A stretch of 64,000 nt of DNA from Lachnospiraceae bacterium. GTDB taxonomy: Bacteria > Bacillota > Clostridia > Lachnospirales > Lachnospiraceae. Each line of letters starts with the position of its first letter. Within the stretch, counting starts at the first letter, position 1. The stretch is taken from positions 1-64,000 of the forward strand of contig CAJTGD010000028.1 in NCBI GenBank assembly GCA_910575475.1. The letters are read 5' to 3'. The position numbers were made by a program, and so were the translations under genes. Under the pieces are notes generated by a model. That model was not told where the DNA came from and ran no database searches. It saw only the letters and a list, made by a program, of their open reading frames with translations. Shown here in pieces: positions 43,744 through 51,870 of this stretch.

Positions 43744-44121
43744 ATGGGGTATCATTACAAATACAAGGAGTACATTTATCGGCATATGTATCCGAAGAAA
43801 AGTTCGGCGCTGTTTACATACCACAGGCACCCGGATGGGCGGGGCGGCTTTCTGGATGACGGGATTTGTGAGCTATGCGGCACAAGGGGACGGACAGTTC
43901 TGATCGAAAATGAGAAGCCGCGGTGCTGTTATAAATGTTATTTAAAGCTTCGCGGGAGTAAAACGGAGCCTTTTGATACAACAAGACTGCAGAATGCGAA
44001 ATATATCTCACTGGAAGAAGCAAAACGTATTGTGAGAAATGCAGACGCGCTGAAGCAGAAAAAGCAGGCCGGTCTGGCGGTAGCTTTGGGGTTGCTGCTT
44101 TTGGGTGATAAGGAGAAGTAA
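43744..44121 (+). CDS. small zinc-ribbon-like protein
   Basis: A 125-residue protein with two cysteine pairs, ICELCGTRG and CCYKCYLKLRG, about 24 residues apart, which look like a zinc ribbon. The C-terminus has a short hydrophobic stretch (LAVALGLLLLG) that may be a tail anchor or simply a helix. GAAGGAGG precedes the ATG. It is the last gene of the repair island, 26 bp after the previous gene. The function is unknown. Confidence 0.55.
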   Translation: MGYHYKYKEYIYRHMYPKKSSALFTYHRHPDGRGGFLDDGICELCGTRGRTVLIENEKPRCCYKCYLKLRGSKTEPFDTTRLQNAKYISLEEAKRIVRNADALKQKKQAGLAVALGLLLLGDKEK

Positions 44122-44245
44122 CCCCTATTTACGGGCAAAAGCCTCAATGTTAAATTTTGAAGACCGAGGCACGAAGGAGTGCCCCTGGCTCGCTGTGAAT
44201 TGTAGGACAATGGTTATTATTTCGATGTTTTTTACAACCATTCCG

Positions 44246-44274
44246 TTGTCTTTTCCCATCATGACTGCTATAAT
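44246..44274 (+). promoter_or_regulatory. promoter of the LUD-domain gene
   Basis: TTGTCT (44246-44251), 17 bases, then TATAAT (44269-44274). The start codon follows 44 bases later. The rest of the 44122-44318 gap shows no gene. Confidence 0.7.
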
Positions 44275-44318
44275 AAAAAACATGACATTGATTTGGAACA
44301 GTAGAAAGGCGGAAAAAA

Positions 44319-44954
44319 ATGAACGTAAGAGAGAAGCGCAACGAAGTATTGGGCTCACGCGTAGTAAAGGCCCTGGAATCCCGCAACATGGAAGCTTATT
44401 ATGTAAAGACAAAGGAAGAGGCCCTGGCCAAGGCCCTGGAGCTCATCCCAGAGGGAAGCTCGATCAGTTGGGGAGGCAGCATGTCCGCACAGGAGATCGG
44501 CCTTTTGGATGCGGTCCGTGCAGGAAATTATGAGATCCTGGACCGGGGGACGAAGGAGACCCGTGCGGAGCAGGAAGAGGTCATGCACCAGGCGCTGAAC
44601 TGCGATGTATTCCTGGGCAGCGCCAACGCGCTCAGCGAGGACGGGATCCTGGTCAACATCGATGGAAATGCGAACCGTGTGGCGGCCTACGCTTACGGCC
44701 CGAAAACAGTCCTGCTGATCGTAGGCATGAACAAGGTGGTCAAGACCGAGGCCGATGCCATGAGCCGCGCAAAAAATGAGGCCGCGCCCATCAACGCGCA
44801 GCGGTTCGGCATCCAGACCCCATGCGTAAAGAACGGAACCTGCGCAGACTGCAAGTCTCCGGAATGCATCTGCTGTCAGATCCTGATCACCAGATTTTCC
44901 AAGGTCCCGAAGAGGACGAAGGTGATCCTGGTAGATGAAAATCTTGGATTTTAG
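44319..44954 (+). CDS. LUD-domain (lactate utilisation-type) protein
   Basis: A 211-residue single-domain protein of the LUD family (PF02589; LutB/LutC-like): ISWGGSMSAQEIGLLDAVRA, VFLGSANALSEDGILVNIDG, NRVAAYAYGPKTVLLIVGMN. A C-terminal Cys cluster (CVKNGTCADCKSPECICCQI) is unusual for LutC and may bind iron-sulfur or zinc. AAAGGCGG lies upstream of the ATG. No lutA or lutB partner is adjacent, so a role in lactate oxidation is not established. Confidence 0.8.
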   Translation: MNVREKRNEVLGSRVVKALESRNMEAYYVKTKEEALAKALELIPEGSSISWGGSMSAQEIGLLDAVRAGNYEILDRGTKETRAEQEEVMHQALNCDVFLGSANALSEDGILVNIDGNANRVAAYAYGPKTVLLIVGMNKVVKTEADAMSRAKNEAAPINAQRFGIQTPCVKNGTCADCKSPECICCQILITRFSKVPKRTKVILVDENLGF

Positions 44955-45028
44955 GAAGGATCCAAAACAGCACCAAACGGTTCTGAGGTACATATAAATT
45001 AAGAAAGGCAGGCTGTGCAGGCAGAACG

Positions 45029-45928
45029 ATGGAGAACAAGAATCTGAAAGGAAAGAAGGCGTCTGCATCCAGTGGAGGGGCCGGTAAAAAAACGGCGAAG
45101 AAGGCCGGCAGTAAAAAGACCGCCGGGAAGAAAGCATCAAAAAAGGCTGCCCGGAAGGCGGAAAAGAAAGAGGGAAAAAAGGGCGGTCTGTTCACAAACC
45201 TGATCATGCTCATTGCATTCGGCATCCTGGCAGTTTCCATTTACCAGATCGTGATGATGATCCTGCCCTATTATCAAGGCGGACAGGAGTATGATAAGGT
45301 CAAGGAAATGGCAGTGACAGAGCCTGAACCAGAAGAAGAGGAAAAACCCGGTGACGGCTTTCAGGTGGACTTTGACGCGCTGCTGGCGGAGAATCCGGAC
45401 ACGGTTGCCTGGATCCGTCTGGAGGAACCGGCCGTCATCAGCTATCCGGTTGTCAAGAGCCGGGACAATGAAGAATATCTGACAAAGACATTTTCCGCAA
45501 ATGACAATAAGCTGGGAGCAATCTTCCTGGATAAACGGAACCATTCCTCATTTACCGACAAAAATTCTTTCATCTACGGACATAATCTGAAGGTGGGCGG
45601 CGAGATGTTTTCCCAGCTTAATGCCTATGCGGATGAGGAGTTCTGTAAGCAGCATCCTTATTTCTACATCTATACGCCCGATGGGACGACCAAGGTCTAC
45701 CAGGTATTTTCGGCCGGCGTGGTAAAGGCTGTTGCGGAGAATTATAATCTGGACTACGATACGGATGAAGATTTCCTGAATTACCTGGAGCTGTGTAAAA
45801 ATTCATCCAATTATCAGGTGGAGGCGGATTTAAATTCGGGTTCCCGGATCGTGAGCCTTTCCACCTGCACCAATGTGCTGGAGGATGAGCGGTTCCTGGT
45901 TCAGGGCGTGCTGATCGAGGAATACTGA
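45029..45928 (+). CDS. class B sortase
   Basis: A 299-residue membrane-anchored transpeptidase. The N-terminal 50 residues are an extreme Lys/Ala-rich tail (GKKTAKKAGSKKTAGKKASK), followed by a single transmembrane segment at about 53-78 and an acidic linker. The sortase B domain covers about 110-299 with the catalytic His in FIYGHNLKVGG, the Cys in VSLSTCTN (Cys280) and the Arg in DERFLV (Arg288). The ribosome site is weak. No LPXTG- or NPQTN-type substrate gene is adjacent, so it is probably the housekeeping or an orphan enzyme. The histone-like tail lies on the cytoplasmic side. Confidence 0.88.
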   Translation: MENKNLKGKKASASSGGAGKKTAKKAGSKKTAGKKASKKAARKAEKKEGKKGGLFTNLIMLIAFGILAVSIYQIVMMILPYYQGGQEYDKVKEMAVTEPEPEEEEKPGDGFQVDFDALLAENPDTVAWIRLEEPAVISYPVVKSRDNEEYLTKTFSANDNKLGAIFLDKRNHSSFTDKNSFIYGHNLKVGGEMFSQLNAYADEEFCKQHPYFYIYTPDGTTKVYQVFSAGVVKAVAENYNLDYDTDEDFLNYLELCKNSSNYQVEADLNSGSRIVSLSTCTNVLEDERFLVQGVLIEEY

Positions 45929-45939
45929 CAGGAGGGATC

Positions 45940-46131
45940 ATGATGGCGGATCGTTTTGCGGTAGGGGACATCATCCGGCTGAAAAAGCAGCACCCATGCG
46001 GGAATTTCGAGTGGGAGGTGCTCCGGGTAGGGGCGGATTTCCGCCTGAAATGCTGCGGCTGCGGACATCAGGTGATGGTACCCAGGAAATTGGTGGAAAA
46101 AAATACGAGGGAAATTCGCAAAAAGGCTTGA
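45940..46131 (+). CDS. DUF951 family protein
   Basis: A 63-residue protein recognised as DUF951 from FAVGDIIRLKKQHPCGNFEW, EVLRVGADFRLKCCGCGHQV and the end MVPRKLVEK. It is a small beta-rich protein with a CxxC that is widespread next to rpsF or engD genes in Firmicutes; its function is unknown. AGGAGGGATC precedes the first of two ATGs. It lies 11 bp after the sortase gene. Confidence 0.85.
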   Translation: MMADRFAVGDIIRLKKQHPCGNFEWEVLRVGADFRLKCCGCGHQVMVPRKLVEKNTREIRKKA

Positions 46132-46156
46132 ATCATAAAATGTCTTGTGCTATGAT
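46128..46156 (+). promoter_or_regulatory. promoter of rpsF-ssb-rpsR
   Basis: TTGAAT (46128-46133), 17 bases, TATGAT (46151-46156), overlapping the end of the DUF951 gene. Confidence 0.7.
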
Positions 46157-46331
46157 AAGTACCTGTGTGACATACACATTGGTTTACAGCTGTTTGGGTA
46201 CGGCAGACAACAGGATCGGCCGTTGTACTGAACAGCAGTGTCAGGTTTTGTAGATCTGACATCTGACAGACAATTATATTCCTTGCTCCCGGGCAGGCGG
46301 GGGCCAGAGACCAGAAGGAGGTGCAGGACAC
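46157..46331 (+). promoter_or_regulatory. long leader of rpsF, candidate S6:S18 autoregulatory element
   Basis: About 165 bases of leader separate the promoter from rpsF. ACAAC/GTTGT arms flank a GGCCG segment (about 46207-46227), which could be the CCG-bulge hairpin that the S6:S18 complex binds in other Firmicutes. A second stem involves AGATCTGACATCT. The match is by eye only. Confidence 0.35.
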
Positions 46332-46619
46332 ATGAACAAGTATGAGTTAGCCGTTGTTGTCAGCGCAAAGCTCGAAGACGATGCAAGAGCAGAAGTAGTA
46401 GAGAAGGTAAAAGCATTGATCACCCGTTTCGGCGGCAATGTAACTGACGTTGACGAATGGGGCAAGAGAAGATTTGCTTATGAGATTCAGAAGATGAAAG
46501 AAGGATACTACTACTTTGTACACTTCGAGTCTGACGCGGCTGTTCCGGGTGAAGTGGAACAGCGTATCCGTATCATGGATAACGTGCTCAGATATTTATG
46601 CGTGAAGCAGGAGGCATAA
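46332..46619 (+). CDS. rpsF: 30S ribosomal protein S6
   Basis: A 95-residue S6 (MNKYELAVVVSAKLEDDAR, DEWGKRRFAYEIQKMKEGYY, RIMDNVLRYLCVKQ). It binds S18 in the platform of the small subunit. GAAGGAGGTG precedes the ATG. It forms the conserved rpsF-ssb-rpsR operon with the next two genes and is complete. Confidence 0.97.
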   Translation: MNKYELAVVVSAKLEDDARAEVVEKVKALITRFGGNVTDVDEWGKRRFAYEIQKMKEGYYYFVHFESDAAVPGEVEQRIRIMDNVLRYLCVKQEA

Positions 46620-46634
46620 AAGAAAGAGGTATAT

Positions 46635-47105
46635 ATGAATAAAGTAGTTTTGGTGGGTCGCCTGACAAGGGATCCCGAAGTCAGATATTCACAGGGTGAC
46701 AGCGCAACTGCAGTAGCAAGATATACGATCGCCGTAGACCGCAGGTTCAAGAGGGACAACGAGCCCACCGCTGATTTTATTCCGTGTGTGATCTTCGGAC
46801 GCTCCGCAGAGTTTGCGGAGAAGTATTTCCGCCAGGGGATGCGCGTAGCCATTTCCGGACGGATCCAGACCGGAAGCTACACGAATAAGGACGGCGTGAA
46901 GGTGTACACGACAGAAGTGATCGTAGAGGATCAGGAGTTTGCGGAGAGCAAGTCTGAGTTTGAAGCGAACCGTGGTTCCTATCAGCAGAATTCTTATCAG
47001 CAGCAGAACAACTACCAGCAGCCGGCACCTTCGCCGGCAGCAGATGTGGGTGATGGCTTCATGAACATCCCGGACGGGATAGATGAGGAACTGCCGTTTA
47101 GTTAA
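46635..47105 (+). CDS. ssb: single-stranded DNA-binding protein
   Basis: A 156-residue SSB: OB-fold in residues 1-105 (MNKVVLVGRLTRDPEVRYSQ, TADFIPCVIFGRSAEFAEKY, VAISGRIQTGSYTNKDG), then a Gln/Asn/Pro-rich flexible tail, and the conserved acidic tip DEELPFS that recruits repair and replication proteins. It lies between rpsF and rpsR, the usual Firmicute position for the essential SSB. Confidence 0.97.
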   Translation: MNKVVLVGRLTRDPEVRYSQGDSATAVARYTIAVDRRFKRDNEPTADFIPCVIFGRSAEFAEKYFRQGMRVAISGRIQTGSYTNKDGVKVYTTEVIVEDQEFAESKSEFEANRGSYQQNSYQQQNNYQQPAPSPAADVGDGFMNIPDGIDEELPFS

Positions 47106-47150
47106 AACGGCATTCCATGCGGAGGCTATAAATTCAGGAGGTAAAGGAAG

Positions 47151-47417
47151 ATGGCTTACGAAAAGGGAAGCAGACCGGAGGGCGGCTTCAAGAGAAGAGG
47201 CCCTGTACGCAGAAGGAAAAAAGTATGCGTATTCTGCGGAAAAGAAAATAACGAGATTGATTACAAAGACGTGGCAAAGCTGAAAAAGTACATCTCTGAG
47301 AGAGGAAAGATCCTCCCGAGAAGAATCACAGGCAACTGTGCAAAGCATCAGAGAGCGCTTACCGTAGCGATCAAGAGAGCAAGACACATCGCTCTGATGC
47401 CTTACGTTCAGGATTAA
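47151..47417 (+). CDS. rpsR: 30S ribosomal protein S18
   Basis: An 88-residue S18 with an N-terminal basic extension ([20 protein letters not shown]), [20 protein letters not shown], then [20 protein letters not shown] and the end [13 protein letters not shown]. The CxxC and CAKH cysteine/histidine residues mark the zinc-binding (C+) form. A strong terminator follows. Confidence 0.97.
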   Translation: MAYEKGSRPEGGFKRRGPVRRRKKVCVFCGKENNEIDYKDVAKLKKYISERGKILPRRITGNCAKHQRALTVAIKRARHIALMPYVQD

Positions 47418-47437
47418 TAAAAAAAGACATGTAAATG

Positions 47438-47484
47438 AGCTGCCGTACCGGGGATCCAGAGGATTTCGGTGCGGCAGCTTTTTA
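47438..47484 (+). terminator. terminator of rpsF-ssb-rpsR
   Basis: AGCTGCCGTACCG (47438-47450) pairs with CGGTGCGGCAGCT (47467-47479), followed by TTTTTA. Confidence 0.9.
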
Positions 47485-47729
47485 TAGATTCAGATTATAG
47501 TGGATTAATTTCAAAAAAGGTGATATACTAGACATGTTAGTGACCGGAAAAGCCATCCGGCGCTGCTTTCCGGCAGGGCAGGCGGTTTGATCCGGCAGGG
47601 TGTTTTCCGCAGGGCATGCTGTATCTGTACATACATGCCCGGGAGGGGCGGACGTGTCAGGGCAGGCGATCCCAGGTCATCGGGGGCGCTGCAGAGGATA
47701 CGGTCCGATGAGGTGAAGAGGAAAAAAAC
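47485..47729 (+). promoter_or_regulatory. upstream region of gdpP
   Basis: A 245-bp gap holding TATACT near 47525 as a possible -10 for gdpP, with no convincing -35. It is GC-rich with many GCAGGGCA-type repeats near 47570-47690. No gene is seen. Confidence 0.35.
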
Positions 47730-49772
47730 ATGAAAAAGAAAGATGTGCGTTTGAAGGGACAGTTAAAGATGTATATGCGATGGCCGCTCATCATGACGGT
47801 ACTTTTGATCGCAATGAACATCTGGATGTATCGGATCGACAGGCAGGCGGCCGGGATGATGTCCGTGTTCGTCATCATCTATGCTGCGATCGTCGGCATC
47901 CTGTATTTCCACAACCGTTCTTTGATCCTGGCCGATATGATCCAGTTCTCGACCCAGTATAAGGGGATACAGAATACCCTTCTGCGGGAGCTTGCCATTC
48001 CCTACGCCATTCTGATGGAGGACGGCCGGATCGTGTGGAAGAACGACCGGTTTGAGGAGGAATTCTGCGGCAGGCGGCGGGAGCGGTATCTGAACAAGCT
48101 GATCCCGGAGATCGGCCGAAGCGTATTTCCGGGAGATGAGGAGAACGCGGAGCTGGAGATCCAGCATAACGGGCGGGATTACCAGGTCCATCTCAGCAAG
48201 GTTTCCATGGAAGGCTTCAGCGAGACAGAGGATGTACTGCATATTCCCAGGGACAAGGAATTTTTTGTGGTCATCTATATGACCGACGTGACGGAATTGA
48301 ATGCCAATCTGCGGGAGATCGACAATCAGCGAATGATCGCCGGCCTGATCTACATCGACAATTATGACGAGATCATGGACAGCGTGGAGGAGGTGCGCCA
48401 GTCCCTTCTGGTGGCGCTGATCGACCGCAAGATCAATAAATATATCAACGATGCCGACGGGCTTGTGAAGAAAATGGAAAAGGACAAGTACTTTATCGTC
48501 ATCAAAAAGGAAGCTTATCAGAAGTTTGAAGCGGACCGGTTTTCGCTGCTGGAGGATGTGAAGCAGGTGAACATCGGCAATGCGCGTTCGGCCACGCTGA
48601 GTATCGGCCTGGGCGTGAATACATCGACCTATGCCCAGAGCTACGACTATGCCCGCATGGCGATCGACCTTGCGCTGGCCAGAGGCGGCGATCAGGCGGT
48701 AGTGAAGGACTGCCACGGGTTAAAATATTACGGCGGAAAGAAGGAGCAGACCTCCAAGAATACGCGGGTCAAGGCCCGGGTCAAGGCGGAGGCGCTGCGG
48801 GAGTTTATTGTGGCCAAGGACCAGATCTTTGTCATGGGACACCGGCTGGCGGATGCCGACAGCCTGGGCGCCTGCATGGGGATCTACCGTGCGGCGAAGG
48901 AACTGGGCAAGAAGGCGCATGTGGTGCTGGAGGAGGTTTCCAATTCCATCCGGCCGCTGTATGATGAGATTTTGGACAGCTCCGCTTATGAGAGCGACAT
49001 TTTCCTGACGCCGGACAGGGCGCTGGACCGGATTAATGAGAACTCCATGGTGGTGGTGGTGGATACCAACAAGCCGCCCATGACGGAGTGTCCGGAGCTG
49101 CTCAAGCAGTCCAAGACCATTGCCGTACTGGACCACCACAGGCAGGGCAGCATGGTCATTGAAAATGCGGTGCTTTCCTATGTAGAGCCTTATTCCTCGT
49201 CTACCTGTGAAATGGTGGCGGAGGTGCTGCAGTATATCGTGGACGACCTGCGCATCCCGTCAGTGGAGGCGGACTGCCTGTACGCCGGGATCATGATCGA
49301 CACACGGAACTTTATGAACCGGACCGGAGTCAGGACCTTTGAGGCAGCGGCATTTTTAAGAAGGTGCGGCGCGGATATCACGCGTGTGAGAAAGATGTTC
49401 CGGGACGACATGGAGTCCTACCGCGCGAAGGCCGAGACCGTGCGTATGGCCGAGGTTTACCGCAGCGAGTATGCCATTGCGGAGTGCCCGGGCGATATCG
49501 ACAGCCCCACGGTTCTGGGAGCGCAGGCGGCCAACGAGCTGCTGGATATCAGCGGGATCAAGGCGTCCTTTGTACTTACCATCTATAATGGAAGAATTTA
49601 CCTCAGTGCCCGTTCCATCGACGAGGTCAATGTCCAGATCATTGCGGAAAAGCTGGGCGGCGGCGGGCATATCAATGCGGCAGGTGCGCAGTTTGACCAT
49701 ACGGACGTGCAGGAAGCGATCCGCAGATTGAAGGAGACCATCGACCGGATGATCGAGGCCGGGGATATTTAA
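47730..49772 (+). CDS. gdpP: cyclic-di-AMP phosphodiesterase GdpP (DHH/DHHA1)
   Basis: A 680-residue membrane enzyme. Two transmembrane segments lie at about 18-36 and 43-62; a PAS domain follows (about 85-165), then a degenerate GGDEF domain (IDNYDEIMDSVEEVRQS onward, with no GGDEF motif), then the DHH domain (VMGHRLADADSLGACMGIY near 370; VLDHHRQGS near 468) and DHHA1 (EKLGGGGHINAAGAQF near 640). It hydrolyses c-di-AMP to pApA and sets osmolyte and cell-wall homeostasis. AGAGGAAAAAAAC precedes the ATG. The gdpP-rplI-dnaB order is conserved in Firmicutes. Confidence 0.95.
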   Translation: MKKKDVRLKGQLKMYMRWPLIMTVLLIAMNIWMYRIDRQAAGMMSVFVIIYAAIVGILYFHNRSLILADMIQFSTQYKGIQNTLLRELAIPYAILMEDGRIVWKNDRFEEEFCGRRRERYLNKLIPEIGRSVFPGDEENAELEIQHNGRDYQVHLSKVSMEGFSETEDVLHIPRDKEFFVVIYMTDVTELNANLREIDNQRMIAGLIYIDNYDEIMDSVEEVRQSLLVALIDRKINKYINDADGLVKKMEKDKYFIVIKKEAYQKFEADRFSLLEDVKQVNIGNARSATLSIGLGVNTSTYAQSYDYARMAIDLALARGGDQAVVKDCHGLKYYGGKKEQTSKNTRVKARVKAEALREFIVAKDQIFVMGHRLADADSLGACMGIYRAAKELGKKAHVVLEEVSNSIRPLYDEILDSSAYESDIFLTPDRALDRINENSMVVVVDTNKPPMTECPELLKQSKTIAVLDHHRQGSMVIENAVLSYVEPYSSSTCEMVAEVLQYIVDDLRIPSVEADCLYAGIMIDTRNFMNRTGVRTFEAAAFLRRCGADITRVRKMFRDDMESYRAKAETVRMAEVYRSEYAIAECPGDIDSPTVLGAQAANELLDISGIKASFVLTIYNGRIYLSARSIDEVNVQIIAEKLGGGGHINAAGAQFDHTDVQEAIRRLKETIDRMIEAGDI

Positions 49773-49799
49773 TAAAGATAGTCTGCTGTTCAGAACAGC

Positions 49800-49865
49800 G
49801 GTATGCCCTTGGGTATTACCTAATGAAATGGCCGAATGGCCATAATGGGATACCCTTGGGTATAG
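49800..49865 (+). repeat. dispersed ~45-bp repeat family, one and a half copies
   Basis: A full unit at 49817-49865 (TAATGAAATGGCCGAATGGC then CATAATGGGATACCCTTGGG) is preceded by the end of another (GTATGCCCTTGGGTATT). It lies between gdpP and rplI, which shows that the family also enters core operons. Confidence 0.8.
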
Positions 49866-49893
49866 ATATAGAGAATAAAAGGAGTTGTATACT

Positions 49894-50340
49894 ATGAAAG
49901 TTATTTTATTGCAGGATGTAAAGTCTCTCGGAAAAGAGGGAGAAATTGTAAATGTCAATGACGGCTACGCAAGGAATTTCATCATTCCGAAGAAGCTGGG
50001 CGTGGAAGCGAACAGCAGAAATATGAATGACCTGAAGCTGAAGAAGAGCAATGAGGAAAAGATCGCCAAGGAGAACAAGGAGGCTGCTGAAAAGCTGGCC
50101 GGGGAACTGAAAGCCGGACAGGTTGCGCTTAAGATCAAGGTGGGCGAAGGCGGAAAGGCATTTGGCTCCGTGTCCGCAAAGGAGATCGCTGCCGCGGTCA
50201 AGGACCAGATGGGCCTGGACGTGGACAAAAAGAAGATCCAGCTCAAGGAAACGCTGAAAACACTGGGAACACACATGGTTCCGGTGAAGCTGCATCCGGA
50301 AGTGACCGCGGAATTGAAGGTAGAGATCGGAGAAGAATAA
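49894..50340 (+). CDS. rplI: 50S ribosomal protein L9
   Basis: A 148-residue L9: N-terminal RNA-binding domain MKVILLQDVKSLGKEGEIVN with NDGYARNFIIPKKLGVEA, a long connecting helix, and the C-terminal domain with FGSVSAKEIAAAVKDQMGLD and LKETLKTLGTHMVPVKLHPE. The ATG at 49894 follows AGGAG; a TTG three codons upstream is in frame but overlaps the ribosome site. It is complete. Confidence 0.97.
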   Translation: MKVILLQDVKSLGKEGEIVNVNDGYARNFIIPKKLGVEANSRNMNDLKLKKSNEEKIAKENKEAAEKLAGELKAGQVALKIKVGEGGKAFGSVSAKEIAAAVKDQMGLDVDKKKIQLKETLKTLGTHMVPVKLHPEVTAELKVEIGEE

Positions 50341-50454
50341 GCATAAGCGTATGTTCCGGTAAACGGAGCCTGATGGAAAAGAGGACATCTAGCGCAGACC
50401 GCGGGCGTATTCGCGGGATACTGAACAGATATGGATGATGAGGAGTAAAAACAG

Positions 50455-51798
50455 ATGGAAGAGGCGGTAATCAAACGGATCCTGCCTCATAGCACAGAAG
50501 CGGAGTCCGCGGTCATCGGGGCGATGCTGATGAATAAGGATGCCATTTTGGAGACAACGGAGATCCTCACAGGGGAGGACTTCTATCAGACTGCATATGG
50601 CATCCTGTTTGACGCTATGGCAGAATTATTTCATATGGGAAAGCCGGTGGACCTGATCACACTGCAGGAGCACCTGAAAGAGAAGAATGTTCCGCCAGAG
50701 GTCAGCAGCCTGGAGTTTGCGAAGGATATCCTGGCAGCTTTTCAGACCTCGGCAAACGCAAAGGCCTACGCGCAGATCATCAAGGAAAAGGCAACCCTGC
50801 GCAGGCTGATCAAGCTCAATGAGGAGATCGCCAACACCTGCTACCTGGAAAACCGTCCCCTGGAGGAAATTCTGGAAATGACGGAGAAGCGGGTATTTGA
50901 GCTGGTGGAGCGGGGCAATTTCCAAGACTTTGTGCCCATCAAGCAGGTCGTTCTCAACGCCCTGGAGGTCATAGAGAGGGCCTCCAAAACAAGAGGCACC
51001 GTAACCGGCATCCCGACCGGGTTTATCGATCTGGATTATAAGCTGTCGGGCCTGCAAAGGTCGGATCTGATCCTGATCGCGGCCCGACCGTCTATGGGAA
51101 AGACCGCGTTTGTGCTGAATATCGCGCAGCATGTGGCATTTCGGCAAAATCTTTCGGTGGCCGTGTTCAGTCTCGAAATGTCCAAGGAGCAGCTGGTGAA
51201 CCGTCTGTTTTCCCTGGAATCCCACGTGGACGCGCAGCTTCTGCGTACCGGGAATCTGAAGGATACGGACTGGGAAAAGCTGATTGAGGGCGCAGGGATC
51301 ATCGGAAAATCCAGGCTGATCATAGACGATACCTCTGGAATCTCCATCGCGGAGATGCGCTCCAAATGTCGGAAGTTCAAGCTGGAACAGAACCTGGACC
51401 TGATCATCATCGATTATCTGCAGCTGATGAGCGGGAGCAGTAAGAGGAGCAACGAGAGCCGCCAGCAGGAGATTTCAGAGATCTCCCGTTCCCTAAAGGG
51501 GCTGGCAAGGGAGCTGAACGTGCCGGTCATTGCGCTGTCCCAGCTGAGCCGTGCGGTGGAATCCCGAAACGATAAGCGTCCCATGCTTTCCGACCTGCGT
51601 GAGTCAGGGGCTATCGAGCAGGACGCTGACGTGTGTATGTTTATTTACAGGGATGATTATTACAACCACGATTCCGAGGATAAGAACATCGCGGAGATCA
51701 TCATTGCCAAGCAGAGGAACGGCCCCATCGGGACCATTCGGCTGGCATGGATGCCGCAGTATACACGATTTGGAAATGAAGAGCGGCAGCCGCAGTAA
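50455..51798 (+). CDS. dnaB: replicative DNA helicase DnaB
   Basis: A 447-residue hexameric helicase (called DnaC in Bacillus). The N-terminal domain (about 1-110) has PHSTEAESAVIGAMLMNKDA. After the linker, the RecA-like domain has Walker A ARPSMGKTAF near 205, Walker B LDLIIIDYLQLM near 320, then LSQLSRAVESR and SDLRESGAIEQDADV. It unwinds DNA at the replication fork. GGAG precedes the ATG. A gap of 114 bp separates it from rplI. Confidence 0.97.
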   Translation: MEEAVIKRILPHSTEAESAVIGAMLMNKDAILETTEILTGEDFYQTAYGILFDAMAELFHMGKPVDLITLQEHLKEKNVPPEVSSLEFAKDILAAFQTSANAKAYAQIIKEKATLRRLIKLNEEIANTCYLENRPLEEILEMTEKRVFELVERGNFQDFVPIKQVVLNALEVIERASKTRGTVTGIPTGFIDLDYKLSGLQRSDLILIAARPSMGKTAFVLNIAQHVAFRQNLSVAVFSLEMSKEQLVNRLFSLESHVDAQLLRTGNLKDTDWEKLIEGAGIIGKSRLIIDDTSGISIAEMRSKCRKFKLEQNLDLIIIDYLQLMSGSSKRSNESRQQEISEISRSLKGLARELNVPVIALSQLSRAVESRNDKRPMLSDLRESGAIEQDADVCMFIYRDDYYNHDSEDKNIAEIIIAKQRNGPIGTIRLAWMPQYTRFGNEERQPQ

Positions 51799-51870
51799 GG
51801 AACAGGGCAAAAAGAATCGTACCATTTTGCATGTCCCTGAGGAACTGTCCCAAAAGCACGGGGTAGCTCT

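Noticed and set aside
44122..44318. Possible small RNA in the gap before the LUD gene
   Set aside because: Only a promoter for the next gene is convincing; no terminator or stable fold is evident.
47763..48716. 317-codon minus-strand open frame
   Set aside because: It is antisense to gdpP; composition is typical of a shadow frame.
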